Assembly: GCF_001282685.1 (NCBI RefSeq)
Contig: NZ_LN875034.1
Coordinates: 250,157 to 314,156 of the forward strand
Reading direction: 5' to 3'
DNA length: 64,000 nt
From: Niameybacter massiliensis
Lineage (GTDB): Bacteria; Bacillota; Clostridia; Lachnospirales; Cellulosilyticaceae
Shown: positions 43,426-51,307 of the stretch, in pieces
How the letters are laid out: every line of letters begins with the position of its first letter
Numbering within the stretch: the stretch's first letter is position 1
The notes under the pieces: generated by a model
What the model saw: only the letters and a program-made list of their open reading frames with translations
The model's database searches: none
What the model was told of the DNA's origin: nothing
Position numbers and translations under genes: made by a program

Positions 43426-44276
43426 AAATTAAAAGTATTATGAGGAGGGTAGTTATTACACCTATTTATAATTTTTTTGTTTGTGATATATTGGGAGAAA
43501 TTAAAGATAGGGGAATATGGAGGAGTCAAAATGATCAAGAATTAAGTCTACTAAAAAATAAACACAATAATGAAAGATGCTTTATTATAGGAAGTGGACC
43601 AAGTCTTAGAATAGAAGATTTAGATATATTATATGAAAAAAAAGAAAAAACAATAAGTTGTAATAGGATGTACCAAGCATTTAATTTGACTAAGTGGAGA
43701 CCAGATTATATGTGTATTGTAGATGAACCTTTGATGAAAAAAATTTATAAAGATTTATTGTCAAGTGATATAAGTATTGTATTAACTACAAAGCAAATAA
43801 AAAAGTATATATCAAGTAAATTTAATGGGAAATTACCTAAAAAGGTATTAGGTACAACACTAAAATGTAATTTTACATATCCTTTTAAAAGAAAATTTTC
43901 TGGAAATGCACTTAAGTATACTTATCCAGCAAGAACAGTAGCTACCTATATGATAGAGATGGCAGTATATATGGGATTTAAAGAAATATATTTAATAGGA
44001 ATTGATTGTAATTATGCTATGACAAAAACAAAAGATGGAAAAATAGTAGAACAAGTGGGACAGAAAAACTATTTTTTAGATAGTTATGCAGAACAAAAAA
44101 GTATAGATATATATAATGATCATAACTATATTTTTCCAGATTTTGAAGCTGCTAAAAAATATGCAAATGCACATAAAATAAAAATATATAATGCTACTAG
44201 AGGAGGGAAATTAGAAATATTTGATAGAATATGTTTGGATAAAATATTTGAAAATAGTAGTATTAATGGAGAATAA
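43422..44276 (+). CDS. GT42/MptE-like (DUF115-type) putative transferase
   Basis: 284 residues. RCFIIGSGPSLRIEDLDILY near residues 47-66 and MAVYMGFKEIYLIGIDCNYA near residues 180-200, then KYANAHKIKIYNATRGG, are in the same order as the GNGPSL, ALGYKEIYLSGID and YKIKLY blocks of Campylobacter Cst sialyltransferases (GT42), and are also typical of MptE-like DUF115 domains. I infer a transferase using a CMP-sugar, because a cytidylyltransferase is encoded downstream. ATG at 43422 overlaps the previous stop; an in-frame ATG at 43401 lies inside that gene. Confidence 0.72.
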   Translation: MKIKSIMRRVVITPIYNFFVCDILGEIKDRGIWRSQNDQELSLLKNKHNNERCFIIGSGPSLRIEDLDILYEKKEKTISCNRMYQAFNLTKWRPDYMCIVDEPLMKKIYKDLLSSDISIVLTTKQIKKYISSKFNGKLPKKVLGTTLKCNFTYPFKRKFSGNALKYTYPARTVATYMIEMAVYMGFKEIYLIGIDCNYAMTKTKDGKIVEQVGQKNYFLDSYAEQKSIDIYNDHNYIFPDFEAAKKYANAHKIKIYNATRGGKLEIFDRICLDKIFENSSINGE

Positions 44277-44278
44277 AT

Positions 44279-45691
44279 ATGCTTAAAAATAAATTATCGT
44301 CTCCTATAAAAGCATCCTTGTGGTTCATGATAGCTAATTTTATACAAAGTGCTATTGGAATACTTACTACTCCTATATTTACAAGAATTTTAAGTGAGCA
44401 AGAATATGGAAAAATAAGTATATATCAATCTTGGTTAACATTATTAACTGTTATATTAACACTATCTATAGCTAGTAGTACTTATAATAAAGGAATGATT
44501 GATTTTAAAAATAACATAAAAGAATATACGAGTTCTTTATTAATATTAACAACTTTATCAACAATAATATTTTATGTAGTATATAGAGTATTCCAGCACC
44601 CTATTCAACAAATAATCCAGTTACCTCCACAGATTATAGATTTATTATTTATTGTGATACTTCTTTCGCCGGCAATGTCATTTTGGACAATGCAAGAAAG
44701 ATTTAATTATAAATATAAATTATGTACTGTACTAGTAATTTTTACAGCTTTTTTTAATGCTTTATTAGGATATATTGGAGTATGTTTGTATCCTCAAGAA
44801 AAATATATGAGCAAAATAATTTTTTCTAGCATAGTACCACTTATAATTAATTTGATCATATATATTTATATAATTTTTCAAGGAAAATTTAAAGTTAAAA
44901 TTAAATATTGGATATATGCAATTAAATTTTCTCTACCATTGATACCTCATTATATATCGAGTACTATACTAAATCAAGCAGATAGAATAATGATAGCTAA
45001 TATAATAGGACTAGATAAAGCAGGTATTTATAGTATTGGTTATTCAGCAGCAAGTATAATGTCTATGATAGGGTCAGCTATTAATTCTTCCTATATGCCA
45101 ATGACGTTAAAATGTATGGAACATAGAAATTGTGAAAAAATTAAAAAAACTTCCAATATAATTATTAAATTGTACATAATCATATCTATTTTATTTATAT
45201 GTGCTACCCCAGAGGCTGTTTATATATTAGCTCCTCCAGAGTATAGGGAGGCAATATGGATTATACCACCTGTTGTAATAGGGATTTATTTTACATTTAT
45301 ATATATGTTATTTGCTAATATAGAATTTTATTACAAAAAAACAACATTTATTATGTTAGGTAGTTTAACAGCGGCTTTAATTAATATTTTTACTAATCTT
45401 ATTTTTATAAATATATTTGGGTATGTCGCAGCTGCTTATACTACTCTAGGGGGGTATCTAATATTGGCTATAATGCATTATTTATTTATGAAAAGAATAC
45501 AAGAAGAAGAGATATATGATATAAGATATATTATTAAATTGTCACTAATATTTGTGGGAGCAACATTTTTAATTATGTTATTTTTTAATAATTTGATTAT
45601 TAGAATTATAATTGTCTTAGTGATAATTATAGTGTTAATGATAAATATCAAAAATATAAAGAAAGAAATAAATAGTATTATTTATAAATAA
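44279..45691 (+). CDS. Wzx-type polysaccharide flippase
   Basis: Lipid-linked repeat-unit exporter of the MATE/MOP superfamily, 470 residues with about 12-14 membrane helices. IANFIQSAIGILTTPIFTRIL at the start, SEQEYGKISIYQSW, and LNQADRIMIANIIG near residue 240 are typical Wzx features. It starts two bases after the preceding stop. With Wzy (41090) and the CpsCD pair it completes a Wzx/Wzy-dependent pathway. Confidence 0.92.
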   Translation: MLKNKLSSPIKASLWFMIANFIQSAIGILTTPIFTRILSEQEYGKISIYQSWLTLLTVILTLSIASSTYNKGMIDFKNNIKEYTSSLLILTTLSTIIFYVVYRVFQHPIQQIIQLPPQIIDLLFIVILLSPAMSFWTMQERFNYKYKLCTVLVIFTAFFNALLGYIGVCLYPQEKYMSKIIFSSIVPLIINLIIYIYIIFQGKFKVKIKYWIYAIKFSLPLIPHYISSTILNQADRIMIANIIGLDKAGIYSIGYSAASIMSMIGSAINSSYMPMTLKCMEHRNCEKIKKTSNIIIKLYIIISILFICATPEAVYILAPPEYREAIWIIPPVVIGIYFTFIYMLFANIEFYYKKTTFIMLGSLTAALINIFTNLIFINIFGYVAAAYTTLGGYLILAIMHYLFMKRIQEEEIYDIRYIIKLSLIFVGATFLIMLFFNNLIIRIIIVLVIIIVLMINIKNIKKEINSIIYK

Positions 45692-45727
45692 TAAATTTAA
45701 ATTAAAAATAGATGAAAGGATAAAATA

Positions 45728-46399
45728 ATGAAAACAGTTGCAGTGGTACCTATGAAACTGAATAATGAACGTCTTCCCAATAAGAATACAAAGGCTTTTC
45801 ATAATGGAAAGCCATTATGTCATTATATATTGAGTACTTTACTAGAGGTAAAAGGGATAGATGAAGTATATGTTTATTGTAGCAATGCTAAAATTAAGAA
45901 ATATATTCCAAATGGGGTAAAATATTTAAGTCGCAAACAAAGTTTAGACACAGCATCAACTAAAATGAATGAAGTATTGAAATGTTTTGCACAAGATGTA
46001 GATGCAGATATTTATCTAATGACGCATGCAACTTCACCCTTTATTGCTTCTAAAAGTATAGAAATAGCATTAGAACTAGTTAAAACAGGAAAGTACGATT
46101 CAGCATTAGCGGTTCAAAGAATACAAGAATTTATATGGAAAGATAATAGACCTTTTAATTATGATTTAGCGAACATACCGAGAACTCAAGATTTAGAAAG
46201 TTTGTATAGTGAAACAAGTGGTTTTTATATATATAATAAAGAAATTATCCTAGAACATAATAGAAGAATTGGGTTTAAACCTTATCTAAAAGAAGTGTCT
46301 AAGATAGAAGCTGTAGATATTGATGAGCCGGAAGATTTTCAAATAGCTAATGCTATATATCAAATGATGCATAAGAAAGAGGTACGAGATGAGAATTAA
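45728..46399 (+). CDS. CMP-sugar cytidylyltransferase (NeuA/KdsB-like)
   Basis: Nucleotidyltransferase of 223 residues, activating an acidic sugar with CTP. AVVPMKLNNERLPNKNTKAF matches the conserved N-terminal P-loop of acylneuraminate cytidylyltransferases; LMTHATSPFI corresponds to the Q(L/P)TSP block, and IDEPEDFQIA to the C-terminal DIDxxxD motif. It overlaps the aldolase gene by 11 bases. No NeuB or NeuC is present, so the substrate is probably not sialic acid. Confidence 0.87.
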   Translation: MKTVAVVPMKLNNERLPNKNTKAFHNGKPLCHYILSTLLEVKGIDEVYVYCSNAKIKKYIPNGVKYLSRKQSLDTASTKMNEVLKCFAQDVDADIYLMTHATSPFIASKSIEIALELVKTGKYDSALAVQRIQEFIWKDNRPFNYDLANIPRTQDLESLYSETSGFYIYNKEIILEHNRRIGFKPYLKEVSKIEAVDIDEPEDFQIANAIYQMMHKKEVRDEN

Positions 46400-47987
46400 A
46401 CTATTAGATTGTACTTTAAGAGATGGAGGATATGTGAATAACTGGAATTTTGGAAAGAAGAATATAAAGACTGTTATTTCAAAACTATCTAGTGCCGGTA
46501 TAGAAATTATAGAATGTGGATTTTTGAGTAATAAGAATAATTGGACTAAAGATCAAAGTCAGTTTAATACTATTAAAGAGATGGAAGAATATATTCTTAC
46601 TCCAAAGAAAGATACTATGTATGTAGGAATGATTAACCTAGGTGAATATGGCATAGAAGATATTCCGTCTTATAAAGGAGGAATGATTTCTGGAATTCGT
46701 ATTGTATTTCATCAACACCAAGTAAATAGTGCTATTGATTATGCTAAAGAAATCAAAGATAAGGGGTATAGAGTTTTTATACAACCTATGGCCACAATTA
46801 ATTACTCTGATCAAGAGTTATTAGAATTAGTAAATCAAGTAAATGATATCAATCCATATGCTTTTTATATTGTAGATAGTTTTGGAGTGATGAAACAAAA
46901 TGATTTAACAAGAATGTTTTATCTTTTGGACAATAATTTGAATAATGAGATATCTATAGGATATCACGCACATAACAATCTACAGCTAGCATATTCTAAT
47001 GCTCAATCTTTAATCAGTATACATACTCACAGAAATATTATTATCGATTCATCTGTATTTGGCATGGGAAGAGGAGCAGGTAATCTAAATACAGAATTAT
47101 TCACTAGTTATTTAAATGATGCAGTGGGTAAAACATATGTTATTAATCCATTACTACAAATAATAGATGATATCCTTAATACAATTTATGCAGAAAATTA
47201 TTGGGGGTACTCTTTAGCACATTATTTATCTGCAAAATTTAATTGTCACCCTAATTATGCAACATATTTAGATGATAAAAATTGTCTAATGATTAATGAG
47301 ATGAGTGATATATTAAAAAGAATTGATATTGAAAAGAGGAACACTTTTGATAAAAATTATATAGAAGAAATTTATATAGAATATCAAAATAATAATGTTG
47401 ATGATACAAAGATTTTAGAATACTTAGAAGAGGTTGTATATAACAAAGAGATACTTATTATTGCTCCAGGAAAAAGTTTAGAAATATATCAAGAGCAAAT
47501 AGCATCATATGTTCATGCCTATAATCCAGTAATATTTAGTGTGAATTTTAATCCATCAGAAATAGACGTGGACTATATATTTGTAAGTAATTCAAAACGT
47601 TATCATCAATTAGAAGAAGCAAATATAGTTGGTAAAAACAATATCATAAAAACCTCTAATATTAAATTAGATGGAGGAAATAGTTATGTTGTAAATTATA
47701 ATTCATTATTAAATGAGTTTGAAGCAGTAGAGAGTAATGCGACACTATTATTAATTAAATTATTAATTAATTGTAGTGCAAGAAGAGTAACATTTGCCGG
47801 ATTTGATGGATATTCATTAGAAACAGCAGAAAATTATACTAATGCAAGTTTAAAATTACCTGCAAAACAGGAGAATATTAAGCAACTTAATAAAAATATT
47901 AAATTAGCTTTAGATTACTATTCTGATGAAATAGAGATGAAGTTCATTACACCAACTAGATATGGAGTAGGAACTAATGAAGTATAA
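46389..47987 (+). CDS. HMGL/DmpG-like aldolase fused to a DUF115-like domain
   Basis: 532 residues in two parts. The N-terminal TIM barrel (about 1-290) begins IKLLDCTLRDGGYVNNW, with FYIVDSFGVM and YHAHNNLQLAYSNA, as in 4-hydroxy-2-oxovalerate aldolases (metal Asp, His-x-His). The C-terminal ~180 residues open with ILIIAPGKSLEIY and contain RRVTFAGFDGYS and FITPTRYG, the same layout as the GT42/MptE-like protein at 43422. Such an aldolase would join pyruvate to an aldehyde to give a 2-keto acid, which the cytidylyltransferase could activate. The next gene overlaps by 11 bases. Confidence 0.8.
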   Translation: MRIKLLDCTLRDGGYVNNWNFGKKNIKTVISKLSSAGIEIIECGFLSNKNNWTKDQSQFNTIKEMEEYILTPKKDTMYVGMINLGEYGIEDIPSYKGGMISGIRIVFHQHQVNSAIDYAKEIKDKGYRVFIQPMATINYSDQELLELVNQVNDINPYAFYIVDSFGVMKQNDLTRMFYLLDNNLNNEISIGYHAHNNLQLAYSNAQSLISIHTHRNIIIDSSVFGMGRGAGNLNTELFTSYLNDAVGKTYVINPLLQIIDDILNTIYAENYWGYSLAHYLSAKFNCHPNYATYLDDKNCLMINEMSDILKRIDIEKRNTFDKNYIEEIYIEYQNNNVDDTKILEYLEEVVYNKEILIIAPGKSLEIYQEQIASYVHAYNPVIFSVNFNPSEIDVDYIFVSNSKRYHQLEEANIVGKNNIIKTSNIKLDGGNSYVVNYNSLLNEFEAVESNATLLLIKLLINCSARRVTFAGFDGYSLETAENYTNASLKLPAKQENIKQLNKNIKLALDYYSDEIEMKFITPTRYGVGTNEV

Positions 47988-48633
47988 AAATATTATATTT
48001 GATTTAGATGGAACATTATTAAATACATCACAAGGGATATTCAATTCAGTTAATAGCTCACTAGAAAAATTAGGGTATGATAAACTTGATGAAGAAGTGC
48101 TAAGTAGGTTTGTGGGGCCACCTGTATACGATTCTTTTATGGACATATGTAAAATGAATAGTATATTAGCTGAAAAGGCTACTAATATGTATAGAGAAAC
48201 ATACTGGCAGATAGGTATGTATGAAGCAACACTATATGAAGGTATTGAAAATCTATTACAAAATCTTAAGAAAAGAGGATGTAAGTTAACTGTTGCAACA
48301 CTTAAAAGAGAGGATCAAGCAATTGCAATTCTAAAGCAATTTAATCTTTTAGAATATTTTGACACAGTACATGGGGCCAATGAAGCTGGTACATTAAAAA
48401 AACATGATTTAATTAAAATTGCATGTGAGAGTGTAAATATATCAGTAGATGAGTCTGTTATGATTGGAGATACATTGCATGATGCAAAAGGTGCAGAAAT
48501 AGTGGGGGTAGATTTTATAGCAGTAACATATGGATTTGGATTCAAAGGTAATCAAGAGATTGGTAGCTGCAAAAATGTACTAGCAACGAATCAAATAAAA
48601 GATATACAATATTTTTTAGGTAAAATGAATTAG
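47977..48633 (+). CDS. HAD-superfamily phosphatase
   Basis: Phosphoglycolate-phosphatase-like HAD enzyme, 218 residues. Motif I FDLDGTLLNT (nucleophile Asp near residue 8), motif II VATLKR, the Lys near residue 145 and motif IV IGDTLHDAKGA are complete, with a helical cap between. It overlaps the aldolase gene by 11 bases, so it probably dephosphorylates the aldolase product or a precursor before CMP activation, as KdsC does in Kdo synthesis. Confidence 0.87.
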   Translation: MKYKNIIFDLDGTLLNTSQGIFNSVNSSLEKLGYDKLDEEVLSRFVGPPVYDSFMDICKMNSILAEKATNMYRETYWQIGMYEATLYEGIENLLQNLKKRGCKLTVATLKREDQAIAILKQFNLLEYFDTVHGANEAGTLKKHDLIKIACESVNISVDESVMIGDTLHDAKGAEIVGVDFIAVTYGFGFKGNQEIGSCKNVLATNQIKDIQYFLGKMN

Positions 48634-48701
48634 TAATATAAATATTATATGACATTATGCTAACTAGTATTTATAAATTTATTTAATAAGGTAGTATTAG
48701 T

Positions 48702-49925
48702 ATGAAGATATCTAAAAGAATAAATGATGTAAAAGTATCACCTGTAAGAAAATTATTACCATATGCAGAAAAGGCTGTTAGAAATAATAAAAAGATATAT
48801 TATTTAAATATAGGTCAACCTGATGTAAAGACACCTAATGAATTCTTTGAAGCTATAAATAATTATTCAATAGAAACTTTAGGATATTGCCATTCAGCAG
48901 GTAGGAAAGAACTTCTAGATACGATATCAAATTATTATAAAGAGAATGACTTAGATTATAGAAAAGAGGATATTCTCATAACAAATGGTGGAAGTGAGGC
49001 TTTGATATTTACACTAATGTCTATTTGTGATGAAGGTGATGAAATATTAATACCAGAGCCTTACTATGCAAATTATAATAGCTTTTTTAGTATGTTACAA
49101 ATAAAAGTTAATCCAATTAGTACATGTGCAGAGAGTGGATTCCATTTGCCTAATTTAAAACAAATAGAAAGTAGCATAACAACAAAGACAAAGGCGATAT
49201 TAATTTCTAATCCGGGAAATCCAACGGGTACTGTATACACACAGGAAGAGATGGAACGACTGATATATATTGCAGAAAAATATGATTTATTTATTATAAG
49301 TGATGAAGTATATAGAGATTTTACTTATGGAAACAATAAAGCCATCAGTTTTGGAATATATACGAGTATTAAAGATAGGGTAATTATAATTGATTCTATA
49401 TCAAAGAGATATTCTGCTTGTGGAGCTAGGATTGGTGCCGTAATAAGCAAGAATAAAGAATTTATTAATGCCATATATAGATTGTGTCAAGCAAGGTTAG
49501 CTGCACCGACATTAGAGATGGTTGGTGCGGAAGCTTTATATAAAGTATCTAATACATACTTAGAAGAAGTTAAAGCTGAATATGAGAAAAGAAAAAATGT
49601 TTTATTTAAAGAGTTATCCTCTATAGAAGGTGTCATAGCATCTGAGCCGGAAGGAGCTTTTTATACAATAGTTAAGTTACCAGTAGATAATGCAGAAAAA
49701 TTTATTATATGGATGCTTACAGAGTTTGATGTTGATGGAGAAACTCTTATGATTACTCCGGCAGAAGGCTTTTATGCAACCAAGGGCATGGGAGTAGATG
49801 AAGTTAGAATATCTTATGCAATTAGGGAAGAAGATCTAAGAAGAGCTATGAATATATTAAGGCTAGCATTAAATGAGTATAGTAGCAACAGTACTAACTC
49901 TCTTAAAGTAGCAAAGCTAAACTAG
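48702..49925 (+). CDS. PLP-dependent aminotransferase, class I/II
   Basis: Aspartate/alanine-aminotransferase-like enzyme, 407 residues, not of the DegT sugar type. NIGQPDVKTPNEFF, NGGSEALIFTL, ISNPGNPTGTVY, IISDEVYRDFTY and the PLP lysine in SISKRYSACGARIG (near residue 235) are conserved. Last gene of the operon, 68 bases after the HAD gene. It may form an amino group on a 2-keto acid or make an amino-acid side group for the polymer. The 243-bp gap after it shows only a TCACGAA/TTCGTGA hairpin and no clear terminator. Confidence 0.88.
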   Translation: MKISKRINDVKVSPVRKLLPYAEKAVRNNKKIYYLNIGQPDVKTPNEFFEAINNYSIETLGYCHSAGRKELLDTISNYYKENDLDYRKEDILITNGGSEALIFTLMSICDEGDEILIPEPYYANYNSFFSMLQIKVNPISTCAESGFHLPNLKQIESSITTKTKAILISNPGNPTGTVYTQEEMERLIYIAEKYDLFIISDEVYRDFTYGNNKAISFGIYTSIKDRVIIIDSISKRYSACGARIGAVISKNKEFINAIYRLCQARLAAPTLEMVGAEALYKVSNTYLEEVKAEYEKRKNVLFKELSSIEGVIASEPEGAFYTIVKLPVDNAEKFIIWMLTEFDVDGETLMITPAEGFYATKGMGVDEVRISYAIREEDLRRAMNILRLALNEYSSNSTNSLKVAKLN

Positions 49926-50168
49926 CTACACGCCAACCTACAACTTGTGCATCGTTCATAGCAGGAGGATAAATGGAATCTATACATGCTATATGTCTAT
50001 TATACTCCTGATATAGGATAGGATGAAGTGAATACTGCACTCTCACGAAAATACTAGATTCGTGATGATCTGTGCACAATTTTAAGAGAGAATATGAGAG
50101 AGAGCGATTGGCGGGAAGATGGCTAGTTGATGCCTTTACTCATCAAAAGATAAGAGGGGAGTTTACAA

Positions 50169-51080
50169 ATGAAAGAACCAATATTAGTGATCATGGCTGC
50201 AGGGATGGGAAGTCGCTATGGTGGATTGAAGCAGATTGACCCGATTACACAGCAGGGAGAGATTATCATTGATTTTTCTATCTTTGATGCCATTCGTGCG
50301 GGATTTAAGAGGGCTGTACTTATTATCAAGGGGGAGCATGAACAAGACTTTCGTGATGTGATTGGGAATCGTATTGCTGATTTTATAGAAGTCCAATATG
50401 CGCATCAAGAGCTTACAACTTTACCACAAGGTTATACAGTACCAGAGGGACGTACAAAGCCTTGGGGAACCACTCATGCCATTTGGTGCTGTAAGGATAG
50501 AGTAGATGCACCTTTTGTAGTGTTAAATGCAGATGATTATTATGGGCCAGAGGCTTTTGTACATATGTACCGTCATTTATGTCAGGTACAAGAAAATGGA
50601 ATGGATGAGTATGCCATGGTGGGGTATATTCTAGATAATACGTTGACAGACCATGGGCATGTAACCCGTGGTGTATGTAAGATGGAAGGGGAATACCTTT
50701 CTGAGATTGTAGAGCGTAAACAGATTGAGCGTCAAGAAGGTGTGGTACGCTATATGGATAAAGGAACTTGGGTGGATGTAGATCCAAACAGCCTTGTATC
50801 TATGAATATGTGGGCATTAACACCAGCCGTTTTTGCACAGTTAGAAGAGGATATTGTGGATTTCTTAGCCCATGAAGTACCATTAGATGTGGAAAAGTCA
50901 GAGTGTTTGATCCCGACAACCATTGGTGAGTTGATTGAGAAACAAAAGGCTAAAGTGAAAGTTTATGCGTCTCATGATACCTGGCAAGGTGTGACTTACA
51001 AAGAGGACAAGCCACAGGTGATGGCAGCTTTAGCTAAGTTAAAAGAAGAGGGTAAGTATCCAGAAAGACTTTGGAAATAA
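50169..51080 (+). CDS. Sugar-phosphate nucleotidyltransferase family protein
   Basis: 303 residues of the nucleotidyltransferase (NTP_transferase) fold: VIMAAGMGSRYGGLKQIDP at the N-terminus carries the nucleotide loop, FVVLNADDYYG near residue 120 the metal Asp, and LIPTTIGELI lies near the end. The family is common in Firmicutes; its natural sugar phosphate is not established, so I do not name a substrate. AGGGGAG precedes the ATG. Its base composition is higher in GC than the capsule operon, and it is monocistronic. Confidence 0.85.
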   Translation: MKEPILVIMAAGMGSRYGGLKQIDPITQQGEIIIDFSIFDAIRAGFKRAVLIIKGEHEQDFRDVIGNRIADFIEVQYAHQELTTLPQGYTVPEGRTKPWGTTHAIWCCKDRVDAPFVVLNADDYYGPEAFVHMYRHLCQVQENGMDEYAMVGYILDNTLTDHGHVTRGVCKMEGEYLSEIVERKQIERQEGVVRYMDKGTWVDVDPNSLVSMNMWALTPAVFAQLEEDIVDFLAHEVPLDVEKSECLIPTTIGELIEKQKAKVKVYASHDTWQGVTYKEDKPQVMAALAKLKEEGKYPERLWK

Positions 51081-51095
51081 TAACAGATACAATGA

Positions 51096-51137
51096 AAAAC
51101 ACCTATAAGTAATATGCATTACTTATAGGTGTTTTTA
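51096..51137 (+). terminator. Terminator after the nucleotidyltransferase
   Basis: AAAACACCTATAAGTAAT pairs perfectly with ATTACTTATAGGTGTTTT around ATGC. Confidence 0.9.
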
Positions 51138-51307
51138 TGTTTTTCTTAGTCTTTTAGATACAGATAGATATAAATCTTTTAAGAATAGCTAATAAGATGG
51201 TGGTCTACTAAGTTTAAAAAGGTTTACTTGCATAGTGAGATAAAAGGAAATATTATATAATTGTGTTTAAAAATAGTGTTTGGTGTAGTTAACATATGGG
51301 AGGGCTA

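Noticed and set aside
45728-46399. Sialic acid synthesis
   Set aside because: A NeuA-like gene is present, but no NeuB synthase or NeuC epimerase; CapG belongs to the FucNAc set.
33660-49925. Full bacillosamine (PglDEF) pathway
   Set aside because: PglD- and PglC-like genes and CapD enzymes are present, but no DegT-type aminotransferase (PglE); the aminotransferase at 48702 is of the class I/II amino-acid type.
49926-50168. Transposon remnant in the gap after the capsule operon
   Set aside because: No inverted terminal repeats or transposase fragments could be recognised; only a small hairpin and a 12-codon ORF with a good ribosome site.
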